Notes: generated by a model from the letters alone, not told the origin. A stretch of DNA of 40,215 nucleotides from an uncultured Pseudomonadota bacterium (GCA_949298065.1 CASFUZ010000012.1:1-40215), one strand, 5' to 3'. Counted from the first letter of the stretch, positions 25,457 to 34,649 are shown. Numbers and translations are program-made.

Positions 25457-25942
25457 ATGAGCGAATATGTAACCGAAATAAATTATGACAAACTGATTGA
25501 AAAGTCTTTGAAGAATGTTGTGGTTGAGGCCCTAAAAATCGCAGAGCGTCAAGGCTTGCCCGGAGAAAACCATTTTTACATCACGTTTAAGACCAATCAC
25601 CCGCAAACCCATATTTCGGATCAGCTCAAAAGCCAATATCCCGAAGAAATGACCATTGTCATTCAGCACCAGTTTTCAAACCTGGTTGTTGAAAACAAAG
25701 GTTTTGGCATAGACTTAAGCTTCGGCGGCATCCGTCAAAGTCTGTTTATTCCCTTTGAGGCCATCACCTATTTTGCTGACCCCTATGCCAAGTTTGGTTT
25801 AAGTTTTAATTTTGATGATGAACCCATCACCCATAGCACCGACCATGATATTACAGATGAAATAGAACTTGAGGAAGAACCGAAAAAGACTTCCAACGGG
25901 GTTGCCACAGTCGTATCAATTGATGCTTTCCGCAAAAAATAA
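25457..25942 (+). CDS. sspB: SspB, ClpXP adaptor for ssrA-tagged proteins
   Basis: SspB binds the ssrA tag and hands tagged proteins to ClpXP. The 161-aa protein has the alphaproteobacterial SspB core: QGLPGENHFYITFKT, YPEEMTIVIQHQFSNL and FGGIRQSLFIPFEAITYFADPY. An acidic linker follows, and the C-terminal tail VVSIDAFRKK serves as the ClpX-docking peptide. The ATG at 25457 has an AGAGGA site; the frame upstream runs into tmRNA. It sits directly after ssrA, putting the tag and its adaptor side by side. The RHH gene follows after two bases. Confidence 0.95.
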   Translation: MSEYVTEINYDKLIEKSLKNVVVEALKIAERQGLPGENHFYITFKTNHPQTHISDQLKSQYPEEMTIVIQHQFSNLVVENKGFGIDLSFGGIRQSLFIPFEAITYFADPYAKFGLSFNFDDEPITHSTDHDITDEIELEEEPKKTSNGVATVVSIDAFRKK

Positions 25943-25944
25943 TC

Positions 25945-26157
25945 ATGCAAAAAAAATCCGTTGTCATTGCCGGCCGCCATCAAACCAGCATTTCGCTGGA
26001 AGATGAGTTTTATGCAGAGCTTGAGAACATAGCAAAAGAAAAGAATATGAGCATCAATGGCTTAGTAACCGAGATTGATTCAAAACGCGAACATGAAAAC
26101 TTATCAAGCGCCATCAGAGTTTATATCTTAAAGTATTTAAAAGAAAAGATTGCATAA
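25945..26157 (+). CDS. Ribbon-helix-helix (RHH_4) protein, 70 aa
   Basis: The sequence fits the small RHH_4 family: HQTSISLEDEFYAELENIA (strand plus first helix), MSINGLVTEID and a C-terminal NLSSAIRVYILKYL. Such proteins resemble Arc/MetJ-type DNA binders; targets are unknown. It starts two bases after sspB ends and is probably co-transcribed and coupled to it. A terminator overlaps the region just past its stop. Confidence 0.88.
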   Translation: MQKKSVVIAGRHQTSISLEDEFYAELENIAKEKNMSINGLVTEIDSKREHENLSSAIRVYILKYLKEKIA

Positions 26158-26188
26158 AAAAACGCCCTCAAATGAAGGCGTTTTTTTA
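26158..26188 (+). terminator. Bidirectional terminator after the RHH gene
   Basis: An A-run plus ACGCC pairs with GGCGT plus a T-run around a loop of about 10 nt. It separates the sspB unit (plus) from the convergent hydrolase gene (minus). Confidence 0.85.
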
Positions 26189-26200
26189 AAAACAACAGTT

Positions 26201-26971
26201 TTACTCTTCCCCATCGTCAAAGTCATCAGACAAATCATTATCTGCGCTGTCATCTTCCAACATCAAAGGCTCTTGCTCTTCCTGCATCTCAATTTTCTTG
26301 CGGCGACCGCGGCGTTTTTTCTGTGGCGCTTTGCGTTGTACGGCACCTATAATATAGTTTCCGGCAATCTTGTATAAATCCACCAAATGGTTGTTGTACA
26401 TATGGTCGCCTTCTTCAATCAGAGCAAAATCCACATCAACATTACGTTGAACATTCAAACGCTTAGCAAGCGTTGCCACAGATTGCGGATTAACAATCTC
26501 ATCCGCACCACCCTGAATAATCAAGCCGGAAGTCGGACAAGGAGCCAAGAAAGAAAAATCTTTTTCATTAGCCGGAGGAGAAACGGCAATAAAGTTATTA
26601 ATGTCGGGACGGCGCATTAAAAGTTGCAAACCAATCCATGCGCCGAAGGAATATCCGGCAATCCAACATTGTCTGGCTTCGGGATTAACCGACTGCAACC
26701 AATCCAAAGCGACTGTAGCATCAGAAAGCTCTCCCGGCCCATCCTCAAACTCGCCTTGCGAACGCCCAACACTGCGAAAGTTAAAACGCAACACCGAAAA
26801 ACCAAGGTTTTGAAAGCAGCTAAACAAGCTATAAACCACTTTGTTATTCATAGTTCCGCCATATTGCGGATGCGGATGCAAAATCAAAGCAATCGGCGCA
26901 CTAGGGTTCTCACTCTGATGATAGCGCCCCTCCAAGCGACCGGCATGACCGTTAAAAAGTACCTCTGTCAT
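26201..26971 (-). CDS. Alpha/beta hydrolase with charged C-terminal tail
   Basis: This 256-aa protein has an alpha/beta-hydrolase core like the dienelactone-hydrolase-type group: LILHPHPQYGGTMNNKV, FNFRSVGRSQG, GYSFGAW (nucleophile Ser108), QGGADEIV (Asp157) and EGDHMYNN (His190). The substrate is unknown; esterase activity is likely. After the core a Lys/Arg-rich segment (KKRRGRRKK) is followed by about 30 mostly acidic residues ending DDFDDGEE. This tail is unusual for the family and may bind RNA or a partner. It is transcribed alone. Confidence 0.85.
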   Translation of the reverse strand: MTEVLFNGHAGRLEGRYHQSENPSAPIALILHPHPQYGGTMNNKVVYSLFSCFQNLGFSVLRFNFRSVGRSQGEFEDGPGELSDATVALDWLQSVNPEARQCWIAGYSFGAWIGLQLLMRRPDINNFIAVSPPANEKDFSFLAPCPTSGLIIQGGADEIVNPQSVATLAKRLNVQRNVDVDFALIEEGDHMYNNHLVDLYKIAGNYIIGAVQRKAPQKKRRGRRKKIEMQEEQEPLMLEDDSADNDLSDDFDDGEE

Positions 26972-27068
26972 TTAAAAATCTCTTTTTTTATTATTAATTA
27001 ATAACAATTGATTATAAATAAAAAATATTATACAAATTGTTAATTTTTTCAAAGGAATGTATCATAAA

Positions 27069-27758
27069 ATGGAATCAAAATTCAACACTATTTTGCAAGA
27101 CATAGACGCGGTTATCGCCCGTGACCCGGCCACAAAGAGCAGAACTGAGGCGATTCTTTGCTCTTCCGGCTTGCATAGTATCATTATTTATCGCTTCAGC
27201 CATTGGCTCTGGAAAAAGAATTTTCGGCTCACAGCACGCATTATTTCACAAATTGGTAGGTTTTTAACCGGAGTTGAAATTCACCCCGGTGCGCGAATCG
27301 GTAAAGGTTTTTTCATAGATCATGGTATGGGCGTTGTTATCGGTGAGACCACCGAGATTGGCGACAATGTTACGATGTATCATGATATCACCTTAGGCGG
27401 TACGACTGTTTTTGATAAAAACGGTAAAACAACAACCAAACGCCACCCCACCATCGGCAACAACGTGATTATCGGCTCCGGCGCACAAGTTTTAGGACCT
27501 ATAAAGATTGGCAACAATGCCAAAATCGGCTCCAACGCCATTGTGGTTAAGGAAGTTCCGGCTAATACGACAGTTATCGGTATGGCTGCCCATAAAGTTC
27601 AGGAATTAAATAACAAAGAAGCCAAGAAGTTTCAAGCTTATGGTATTGACGCATCTCATCCCGACCCGATGGAAGAGCGTTTTGAAAGCCTTTGCAAAGA
27701 GCTGGAGAAAGTCAAACAAGAATTAGCCGAACTGAAAAAAGAGAAAAAAGATGCTTAA
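27069..27758 (+). CDS. cysE: Serine O-acetyltransferase
   Basis: CysE makes O-acetylserine, the cysteine precursor, from serine and acetyl-CoA. The 229-aa protein has the N-terminal helical region ([14 protein letters not shown]) and a left-handed beta-helix of hexapeptide repeats with [20 protein letters not shown] and HDITLGGT. It is the short (EpsC-like) form and ends in a Lys/Glu-rich coiled helix. The ATG at 27069 was chosen because it matches the family N-terminus. An ATG at 27057 lies directly on the AAAGGA site. Its last 8 bases overlap the mnmA start, indicating coupling. Confidence 0.95.
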   Translation: MESKFNTILQDIDAVIARDPATKSRTEAILCSSGLHSIIIYRFSHWLWKKNFRLTARIISQIGRFLTGVEIHPGARIGKGFFIDHGMGVVIGETTEIGDNVTMYHDITLGGTTVFDKNGKTTTKRHPTIGNNVIIGSGAQVLGPIKIGNNAKIGSNAIVVKEVPANTTVIGMAAHKVQELNNKEAKKFQAYGIDASHPDPMEERFESLCKELEKVKQELAELKKEKKDA

Positions 27759-28836
27759 TTCCTTGGGCTTAAATAAATCCCCGCAGAAAACAACGGTTTA
27801 TGTTGCGATGTCGGGCGGCGTAGACAGTTCTGCCGCTGCAGCTATGCTCAAAAAAGAAGGCTATAATGTTTTCGGCATTACGATGGATTTATTAAAAGCC
27901 CCCTATGCTCCGGCAAAATCTTCTATTGCCGATGCCGCCAAAGTTGCCGAGCAACTTCAAATTCCACATCAATTCATAGACCTCAAACAAGAGTTTAAAC
28001 AAAAAGTCGTTGATTATTTTACAAATTCTTACTTACAAGGGCTAACCCCCTCGCCTTGCATTATGTGCAACAAACATATCAAACTCGGAATTTTAGCAGA
28101 TTATGCCAGAGAACACGGTGCGGATATTATCGTAACCGGACATTATGCCGAAATCAAGCTCACCTCAAACGGTGTTGAACTCCATCGCGCAGAAGACCCA
28201 ATCCGCGACCAGAGTTATTTTCTTTTTGACATCAGCAAACAAAATTTGCAAATGCTGCGCTGCCCTTTGGCTACTTACAGCAAAGAACAAACCCGAGCCA
28301 TAGCCAAAGAAGCCGGACTTGAAATTCATCAAAAAGCAGACAGTCAGGATATCTGTTTTGTTCAAAACGGCAAATATGCTGAATTAATCAGCGACTTACG
28401 GCAAGATTTTAAACCTTTGCCGGGAGATATTATTGACACATCGGGCAAAGTTTTGGGCCAACATAAAGGCATAATTAATTATACCGTAGGTCAAAGAAGA
28501 GGTTTGGGTATCGGCGGAGATGTGGGGATTCTGTATGTCTTAAAGATAGATGCCGCAAATAACCAAATTATTGTCGGCAGTAAAGAAGAACTTTTACAAA
28601 AAAAGCTCCGCATTACGGATATAAATTGGCTAGGTGAAGAACACCCGCAGGAAATGGAGCTGATGGTCAAATTGCGCTCACGCCAAGCTGCCGTTCCGGC
28701 TACAGTCAGCTTTAAGGAAAATAGAACTGCCGAAATCAGTTTGCACATAGATTTTTACGGTATAGCACCGGGACAAGGTTGTTGTTTTTATCAAGGCACC
28801 AGAGTCTTGGGCGGCGGTATTATCTCTACTTTTTAG
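27751..28836 (+). CDS. mnmA: tRNA 2-thiouridine synthase MnmA
   Basis: MnmA adds sulphur to U34 of tRNA-Lys, -Glu and -Gln. The 361-aa protein has the PP-loop SGGVDSS (21-27), the catalytic Cys106 in [11 protein letters not shown] and Cys202 in DSQDICFV. The family motif [14 protein letters not shown] is also present. Full length. It overlaps cysE by 8 bases at the start, so cysteine synthesis and the sulphur-using enzyme are co-expressed. Its 3' end overlaps the convergent 28826 gene by 11 bases. Confidence 0.97.
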   Translation: MLNSLGLNKSPQKTTVYVAMSGGVDSSAAAAMLKKEGYNVFGITMDLLKAPYAPAKSSIADAAKVAEQLQIPHQFIDLKQEFKQKVVDYFTNSYLQGLTPSPCIMCNKHIKLGILADYAREHGADIIVTGHYAEIKLTSNGVELHRAEDPIRDQSYFLFDISKQNLQMLRCPLATYSKEQTRAIAKEAGLEIHQKADSQDICFVQNGKYAELISDLRQDFKPLPGDIIDTSGKVLGQHKGIINYTVGQRRGLGIGGDVGILYVLKIDAANNQIIVGSKEELLQKKLRITDINWLGEEHPQEMELMVKLRSRQAAVPATVSFKENRTAEISLHIDFYGIAPGQGCCFYQGTRVLGGGIISTF

Positions 28837-29605
28837 ATTCTTGCTCTTGATTTAGAACAGCCACAGTATCAGAGCGTTTAAGGATATATGGATTAATATT
28901 TTTAGCCTCACGCCCCGTATTTTGGTACATTTTCAGCGCTTTAGGAAAATAAAAATCCATAAAATTAAAATAACGCACATCACCACAAACAAAATCAACG
29001 GTAGATGTTTTGTATTTTTGCGCCGTTAGCTCCAAAACCTTGCGCAAATCCTTGCTCTTCACACGATATAAAGACGGAAACTGAAAACAAGTCAAAAATC
29101 CGTTTGCAGCAAATTCATCCAAATATTCGGCATTAGGTGAGACGATAATCAGATGTGATTTATGCAAGATATTTCTGCCGCTTAGTGCAATAAGTTCTTT
29201 CAAAACATCAGCTTTATTATTAAAGTCCAAATTTTTCAAATCCAGCCAAAAAAACTTTTCACTTAAATCCGGCTGAGAGGCAAACAAGTCATCAAGCGTA
29301 ATTTTTTCGTTTCCTCTTCCGGCAACAAAAGTTTTAAGCTCCTTATCATAAGCCACATCAATCTCAAAACCTGCATATTTATCAAAATTCTGGTTCAACT
29401 TCTGAGGTGTATTCACACCATATAACCATTTTTTGGAAAGGATACCGAACTTTTCTTCTCGTTCAGACATATTGTCTTTAACAACCAAATCAGAAAACTT
29501 TACGGGAGCCATAAAATATTTGCGCATCATTTTATCATTCATATGCGCGCTGATAGCCCAAATTGCAGAAAGGAAGACGGTTATCCAAAAAATTTTTTTA
29601 AGCAT
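28826..29605 (-). CDS. Membrane-anchored PLC/GDPD-like TIM-barrel protein (tentative)
   Basis: This 259-aa protein has one N-terminal membrane anchor or uncleaved signal (FWITVFLSAIWAISAH). Its visible pattern recalls phosphodiesterase-like TIM barrels: GVNTPQKLNQNFDKYAGFEIDV, then ITLDDLF, FFWLDLKNLDF and VDFVCGDVRYF. The usual catalytic His after the first strand is not evident; TFVAGRG stands where FVXHD is expected. The assignment is therefore fold-level only. The ATG at 29605 has AGGTG five bases upstream. It converges on mnmA with overlapping ends. Confidence 0.5.
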   Translation of the reverse strand: MLKKIFWITVFLSAIWAISAHMNDKMMRKYFMAPVKFSDLVVKDNMSEREEKFGILSKKWLYGVNTPQKLNQNFDKYAGFEIDVAYDKELKTFVAGRGNEKITLDDLFASQPDLSEKFFWLDLKNLDFNNKADVLKELIALSGRNILHKSHLIIVSPNAEYLDEFAANGFLTCFQFPSLYRVKSKDLRKVLELTAQKYKTSTVDFVCGDVRYFNFMDFYFPKALKMYQNTGREAKNINPYILKRSDTVAVLNQEQESKK

Positions 29606-29768
29606 CTGCACCTATACAATTCATAAAACGAACAAAAAATATCATAACTTTCAGAACCGATTTGTCAACTAGGTTAACGTGATATTTACTATTGCAACAA
29701 TATTGTAACTATTATTTTCTGATTTTTTATAGTATGATAGAAGAAGATGGAGAACTATGGAGGCGGTC

Positions 29769-30368
29769 ATGAAAAAGTATCTTTACATTCTGGCGGCAAT
29801 CGGCTGTATATCATTAGCTGCACCGGCCAACGCACAGCTCCCGGCCAACCCTTGGGCTCCGAATCCCAACGATGGTTATTTTGGAGACAACCTACCGGAC
29901 AAAGGCCCAGATGTTTCCCCCAACGCGCCCGCCTACGAAAATGGCCCGACCAACGGCGACATTTTGCCTGTTGACCCATGGGCCAGAGCCAGAGATCGGA
30001 GTGGTATTGTAACTTGGAGAGGATCTGGTCAACACGGCAAATTAAATTATGTCGGAGAGGCCACCACTTATACAGATGCACAAGGCCAAGAAATGATAGC
30101 ACCTGAAGTTAACCGCCACAATATGTTGGTTATGACACAACACTTACGAAACATGGGATATAAGATTCCTGAAAGCTATGACCAAAAAATCAAAGATATG
30201 CCACAAGCCTATGGTCGGTTACTGCGTGAAAATTATGACAATGTTTTCTCTGCCGAAGATCCGCTTGGAATGTCTTTTGCGCGTATTTTAACTGACGTTG
30301 AGGATGGCACGGGACTTGACTTTGAAAACATCTTGTTTAACACTATGGACATCTTGGGTACAGACTAA
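29769..30368 (+). CDS. Secreted hypothetical protein, 199 aa
   Basis: There is a clear signal peptide (MKKYLYILAAIGCISLAAPANA) followed by a Pro/Asn/Asp-rich segment with two similar short motifs, NPWAPNPNDGYFGDNLP and NGDILPVDPWARA. A soluble helical C-terminal half contains NRHNMLVMTQHLRNMGYKIP. No family recognised. The ATG at 29769 follows GGAGG at five bases, which beats an in-frame ATG at 29757. It is followed 18 bases later by another secreted protein and then trmJ, all in one direction. Confidence 0.75.
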   Translation: MKKYLYILAAIGCISLAAPANAQLPANPWAPNPNDGYFGDNLPDKGPDVSPNAPAYENGPTNGDILPVDPWARARDRSGIVTWRGSGQHGKLNYVGEATTYTDAQGQEMIAPEVNRHNMLVMTQHLRNMGYKIPESYDQKIKDMPQAYGRLLRENYDNVFSAEDPLGMSFARILTDVEDGTGLDFENILFNTMDILGTD

Positions 30369-30386
30369 ACAACAAGGACAAAATCC

Positions 30387-30776
30387 ATGCACAAACTTTT
30401 TGTTGCCGTATTTTCATTAGCCTTTCTTGGAAGTATTTCCGTTTGGGCTCAAGAACAATCAGCAAATCAATCAGAAGAAACGACGCTTGACAAAGAAGCG
30501 GATAATTTAAACATTGTTTCCTATGAAGAAAGACTAAGACTCAAAAACAGCAACACCAAAGCCCTTAAACTTAAATTAAAGAACACCCGCAAAGGCGAAA
30601 TTTCTGATATAATAAAAAACAGAAATCTGGCAGAAAAAAGAGCAGCCAGATTAGAAGAACGCACACCTGAGGTTGAAAGCGTTGACCCCACAGATAAAGA
30701 AAAAGTACGCAAATTTTTGCAAAAAGACCTATTCATTGATCCCTACCCTCCATTTATACTAACTCAGGACAATTGA
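30387..30776 (+). CDS. Secreted hypothetical protein, 129 aa
   Basis: There is a signal peptide (MHKLFVAVFSLAFLGSISVWAQ) followed by a highly charged, Lys/Arg/Glu-rich helical region (YEERLRLKNSNTKALKLKLK). The protein ends in DPYPPFILTQDN. No family recognised. An AAGGA site lies 8 bases before the ATG. The stop is separated by one base from the trmJ start, so it is probably coupled to trmJ, although the functions look unrelated. Confidence 0.72.
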   Translation: MHKLFVAVFSLAFLGSISVWAQEQSANQSEETTLDKEADNLNIVSYEERLRLKNSNTKALKLKLKNTRKGEISDIIKNRNLAEKRAARLEERTPEVESVDPTDKEKVRKFLQKDLFIDPYPPFILTQDN

Positions 30777-30777
30777 G

Positions 30778-31503
30778 ATGAACAAACAGCCAAGCATAAT
30801 TTTGGTAGAGCCACAGCTTGCCGAAAACGTAGGTATGGCAACAAGAGCCATGATGAACTGCGGTTTATACAATTTACGTTTGGTCAATCCGAGAGAAGAC
30901 CACCTTTCCGCAAAAGCGATTTCAGCGTCATCGGGCGCAGAAGAAATCTTACAAAATGCCAAAATATATAAAACCACCAGAGAAGCCGTTGCCGACTTAC
31001 AAGAGATTTATGCCACCACGGCCAGACCCAGAAATCAGATAAAAATTGTTCATACAGCGGAAAATGCCGCTAAGGAGATTAGCAAAAAAATAAAAGAAGA
31101 TAATCGCAATATCGGAATTTTGTTCGGGCCCGAACGCACGGGGCTACATAATGATGACATCAGTTTGGCTGATGCGATTATAGAAATTCCCTTAAACCCC
31201 AAACATTGTTCGCTTAACTTGTCGCAAGCGGTTTTATTGGTTGGCTATGAATGGTATAAGAACCAAATTAATGCGGAAGACGTTCGTTTTGTAACCAACA
31301 CCACAACTTTAGCCAGCAAAGAAATGGTGCTGAATTTTGTAAAACATTTGGAACAAAATTTAAGCGAACATCCGGGGTTTAGGGATGAAGAAAAGCGTCC
31401 GCATATGGAAAGAAATCTGCAAAACATATTTACGCGCAACCACCTAACCGAACAAGAAATTAATACGCTTTACGGCGTAATCAAATATCTAAAACACAAA
31501 TAA
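30778..31503 (+). CDS. trmJ: tRNA (cytidine/uridine-2'-O-)-methyltransferase TrmJ
   Basis: TrmJ methylates position 32 in the anticodon loop of several tRNAs. The 241-aa SPOUT protein has the three family motifs: VEPQLAENVGMATRAM, ILFGPERTGLHNDDI and IPLNPKHCSLNLSQAV (the trefoil-knot SAM site). A TrmJ-type C-terminal helical extension follows. Length and extension favour TrmJ over TrmL or TrmH. It ends the run of two secreted proteins before it. Confidence 0.92.
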   Translation: MNKQPSIILVEPQLAENVGMATRAMMNCGLYNLRLVNPREDHLSAKAISASSGAEEILQNAKIYKTTREAVADLQEIYATTARPRNQIKIVHTAENAAKEISKKIKEDNRNIGILFGPERTGLHNDDISLADAIIEIPLNPKHCSLNLSQAVLLVGYEWYKNQINAEDVRFVTNTTTLASKEMVLNFVKHLEQNLSEHPGFRDEEKRPHMERNLQNIFTRNHLTEQEINTLYGVIKYLKHK

Positions 31504-31592
31504 ATTATCCAAAAACCATTGCGGATTCATTTGTTTTTTCTAAAACTTGCTTATATAGTAATGCGGTAAGATAAAAAGCAAAGGAGCAAGCC

Positions 31593-32930
31593 ATGGAACA
31601 TTCCGTAGCCAACGTCATTTTTGGGCTGGATGCCAAAATACTCTCAACCGCGATTCTCATCATCAGCTACCTGATTTTATTTACGGAAAAATTAAACCGT
31701 GCTGTTGTCGCGCTGTTTGGTGCGGTTGTTATGATATTAACCGGCGTTCTGACCCAAGAAACAGCGATTAAAGGCATAGATTTTAATACGCTGGCTTTGC
31801 TTATCGGTATGATGATAATTGTCGGTATTGCCGAAAAATCCGGAATGTTTCAGTATGTTGCGGTTTGGTCTGCCAAGAAAGTAAAGGCATCTCCGCGAGG
31901 TTTGATGATTGTTTTCGGAATTGTAACTGCCGTCTTTTCTGCTTTGCTGGATAATGTAACCACCGTATTGTTGGTTGCACCGGTAACTTTTCAGATTACA
32001 CGCAAGCTCAAAATCAATCCCTACCCTTACCTGATTATGGAAATTTTTGCTTCCAACATCGGCGGCACGGCAACCTTAATCGGTGATCCTCCGAACATTC
32101 TGATTGGCTCGGCTTTGCAATTATCCTTTATGGACTTTGTCTATGAGCTCACGCCGATTGTTGCCGCTGCAATGCTTGTGTTGATTATCGCCTTTGACCT
32201 CATCTGGGGCAGAAAAATGGTTGCATCGGAAAAAAGCAAACAAGCGGTTATGCACTTAAACGAAAAAGACACAATCACCGATTCTGTTTTGCTGGTTAAG
32301 TCATTAGCCGTTTTATTAGCTGTCATCATCGGATTTATGGCTGCCGAACATTTTCATATAGCCAACGGCACGATTGCCATTTTGGGAGCCGTAATTTTGC
32401 TGATGCTCTATACCTGGGGAAATTCACATTCCGACCGCGAGCACAAAGTTGAAGAAGCCTTTGGTCTGGTAGATTGGACAACGATTTTCTTCTTTGCCGG
32501 CTTATTTGCCATTGTTTATGGTTTGGAAGAAGCCGGTGTTCTGGCTCTAATGGGCAATAAGTTCATAGAAATAACCGATGGTTCCATTGAAAAAGCCGCA
32601 ACGATTGTTGTTTGGATGTCTGCTTTCGTTTCCACGGCGATTGATAATATCCCCTTTGTTGCCACAATGATTCCGATGATAAAATCTATGGAAGCCTCTT
32701 TAGGCGGCAGGGAGGCAATGATGCCTGTTTGGTGGGCGTTATCTTTGGGCGCATGCTTTGGCGGCAACGGTTCCCTGATTGCGGCTTCGGCTAACGTCAT
32801 TGTGGCCGGTATGGCGCAAAGAGAAGGCCACCCGATTCATTTTCTGCGCTTTCTCATCTGGTCAATTCCGGTTATGCTGATAAGTGTTTTAATGGCTGCG
32901 GTTTATCTGCATCTGCGTTGGTTTGCTTAA
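31593..32930 (+). CDS. ArsB/NhaD-type ion transporter (copy 1)
   Basis: This 445-aa membrane protein has about 11-12 helices and belongs to the ion transporter superfamily that includes ArsB, NhaD and the mammalian P protein. Recognisable parts are TEKLNRAVVALFGAVVM, DFNTLALLIGMMIIVGI, LDNVTTVLLVAPVTFQITRK, GGTATLIGDPPNILIG and the second-half mirror IDNIPFVATMIP. Members exchange sodium/protons or export oxyanions; the substrate cannot be read from sequence. A GGAG site precedes the ATG. The next gene is a close paralogue. Confidence 0.9.
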   Translation: MEHSVANVIFGLDAKILSTAILIISYLILFTEKLNRAVVALFGAVVMILTGVLTQETAIKGIDFNTLALLIGMMIIVGIAEKSGMFQYVAVWSAKKVKASPRGLMIVFGIVTAVFSALLDNVTTVLLVAPVTFQITRKLKINPYPYLIMEIFASNIGGTATLIGDPPNILIGSALQLSFMDFVYELTPIVAAAMLVLIIAFDLIWGRKMVASEKSKQAVMHLNEKDTITDSVLLVKSLAVLLAVIIGFMAAEHFHIANGTIAILGAVILLMLYTWGNSHSDREHKVEEAFGLVDWTTIFFFAGLFAIVYGLEEAGVLALMGNKFIEITDGSIEKAATIVVWMSAFVSTAIDNIPFVATMIPMIKSMEASLGGREAMMPVWWALSLGACFGGNGSLIAASANVIVAGMAQREGHPIHFLRFLIWSIPVMLISVLMAAVYLHLRWFA

Positions 32931-33004
32931 AATTAAGAGAATGTTAGGATGTCCGTATTATAAATAAATGGAAAATTTGTTTGTAATGATAAGGAAACCT
33001 AACC

Positions 33005-34354
33005 ATGCAGGTAACTGACTTAGCACAGGCAACGGCATCTGTTTGGGGGCTGGACCCCAAAGTTGTGGCAACCACAATTGTTGTTGTCTGTTATGCAATA
33101 TTATTTACCGAAAAGCTCAACCGTGCAGTTGTAGCCCTTTTGGGTGCCGCCTTTATGATATTTTCGGGAATTTTGACTCAAGAAACAGCCCTTAAAGGCA
33201 TAGATTTCAACACCATTGCCCTTCTTGTCGGTATGATGACGATTGTCGGCATTTCGGAGAAATCTGGTATGTTTCAGTATGTGGCTGTTTGGGGCGCCAA
33301 AAAAGTACATGCCAACCCCAGAGGGTTATTGATTGTTTTGGCTTTCGTAACCGCAATATTTTCGGCCTTTTTGGATAATGTAACCACAGTGTTGCTCATT
33401 GTTCCGGTTACATTCCAAATCACGCGCAAACTCAAAATCAATCCCTACCCATACCTCATACTGGAAATTTTTGCATCCAACATCGGCGGAACATCTACCT
33501 TAATCGGTGATCCTCCGAATATTTTGATTGGCTCTGCTCTGCAACTATCCTTTATGGATTTTGTGTATGAATTAGCACCTGTTGTAACCATCACTATGAT
33601 TGTTTTGGTCTTCGGTTTTGATTTGATTTGGCACAAGAGCTTGCTGACAACCGAAAAGAGCAAACAAGCCGTTATGAAAATAAACGAGAAAGACACCATC
33701 ACGGATTGGACATTGTTAGGCAAATCACTTTTTGTTTTGACCTTGGTTATCATCGGCTTTGTCAGCGCCGAGCATATCCATATTGCCAACGGGACGATTG
33801 CTATCGCCGGTGCGGCGGTTTTGCTGTTGCTCTATACTTTCGGCAATCGTCATGACGAACGCGAACGCAAAGTTGAGGAATCTTTTAATCTGGTAGACTG
33901 GACAACCATCTTTTTCTTCTCAGGCTTATTTGTTATTGTTTATGGCTTGGAAGAAACGGGTATTTTGCGTATGCTCGGACAAATGTTCATTGATCTAACC
34001 GATGGCAGCATCCAAAAAAGCACAATGCTGATTATCTGGATTTCAGCTGTTCTGTCATCTGCAATTGACAATATCCCCTTTGTTGCCACCATGATTCCGA
34101 TGATAAAATCTATGGAAGCCTCTATGGGCGGCAGAGAAGCGATGATGCCGGTTTGGTGGGCATTATCTTTAGGTGCTTGCTTTGGCGGCAACGGAACCCT
34201 GATTGGAGCTTCGGCAAACGTCATTGTGGCAGGTATGGCGCAAAGAGAAGGCCACCCGATTCATTTCATGCGCTTTCTCATCTGGTCAATTCCGGTTATG
34301 CTGATAAGCGTTCTGATAGCAACGGTTTATCTGCATATACAGTATTTTGCTTAA
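33005..34354 (+). CDS. ArsB/NhaD-type ion transporter (copy 2)
   Basis: This 449-aa protein is strongly similar to the preceding gene across its whole length, with long identical stretches such as FQITRKLKINPYPYLI and SALQLSFMDFVYEL. Differences cluster in the N-terminus (10-20 residues), the loop around 205-235 and the seventh or eighth helices (for example IIWISAVLSSAIDNIP against VVWMSAFVSTAIDNIP). This is an expressed tandem duplicate rather than an assembly artefact. The 74-base gap has no terminator, so the two are probably co-transcribed; a strong terminator follows. Confidence 0.9.
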   Translation: MQVTDLAQATASVWGLDPKVVATTIVVVCYAILFTEKLNRAVVALLGAAFMIFSGILTQETALKGIDFNTIALLVGMMTIVGISEKSGMFQYVAVWGAKKVHANPRGLLIVLAFVTAIFSAFLDNVTTVLLIVPVTFQITRKLKINPYPYLILEIFASNIGGTSTLIGDPPNILIGSALQLSFMDFVYELAPVVTITMIVLVFGFDLIWHKSLLTTEKSKQAVMKINEKDTITDWTLLGKSLFVLTLVIIGFVSAEHIHIANGTIAIAGAAVLLLLYTFGNRHDERERKVEESFNLVDWTTIFFFSGLFVIVYGLEETGILRMLGQMFIDLTDGSIQKSTMLIIWISAVLSSAIDNIPFVATMIPMIKSMEASMGGREAMMPVWWALSLGACFGGNGTLIGASANVIVAGMAQREGHPIHFMRFLIWSIPVMLISVLIATVYLHIQYFA

Positions 34355-34358
34355 AGGC

Positions 34359-34391
34359 AAAAAAATCCCCTCCCAAAGAGGGGATTTTTTA
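34359..34391 (+). terminator. Bidirectional terminator
   Basis: AAAAATCCCCTC - CCAAA - GAGGGGATTTTT is a perfect long stem with A and T flanks. It ends the transporter pair and also the convergent small HTH gene. Confidence 0.92.
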
Positions 34392-34643
34392 TTACTCACA
34401 AACAAATCTTATTCTAAGTTCGGCTTGATATAGCATTAAAAGTCTAACTATCACAATCCATCTGACCATACCTCGCCCTAATCCCACATTTTCCAATGTT
34501 TCAGGGCAAATTTTCAATATCAAAGCCACTTTTTTTAATGACCAGTTTTTCTCTTGCCGTTTAATAAACAAAAACCTGCCGATTTCTTTTCGGATATTTT
34601 TATAAAGACGTTTTGTGTTCAGATTAATAACAATCATTTTCAA
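34392..34643 (-). CDS. Small XRE-like helix-turn-helix protein, 83 aa
   Basis: The middle of this short, basic protein reads IRKEIGRFLFIKRQEKNWSL, then KKVALILKICPETLENVGLG. This matches the pattern of XRE/Cro-type DNA-binding helices (arginine-led first helix, SL..VA..L, TLE). The family is inferred from pattern alone. A GGAG site lies five bases before the ATG. It follows a structured region with its own terminator-like hairpin, suggesting control by premature termination. Confidence 0.6.
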   Translation of the reverse strand: MKMIVINLNTKRLYKNIRKEIGRFLFIKRQEKNWSLKKVALILKICPETLENVGLGRGMVRWIVIVRLLMLYQAELRIRFVCE

Positions 34644-34649
34644 CTCCTA

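Noticed and set aside
28826..28836. Annotation conflict between mnmA and the convergent gene
   Set aside because: Both stops are real and the 11-base tail-to-tail overlap is ordinary in compact genomes.
31593..34354. Assembly duplication of one transporter gene
   Set aside because: The copies differ throughout at both base and residue level while both frames stay open, so they are true paralogues.
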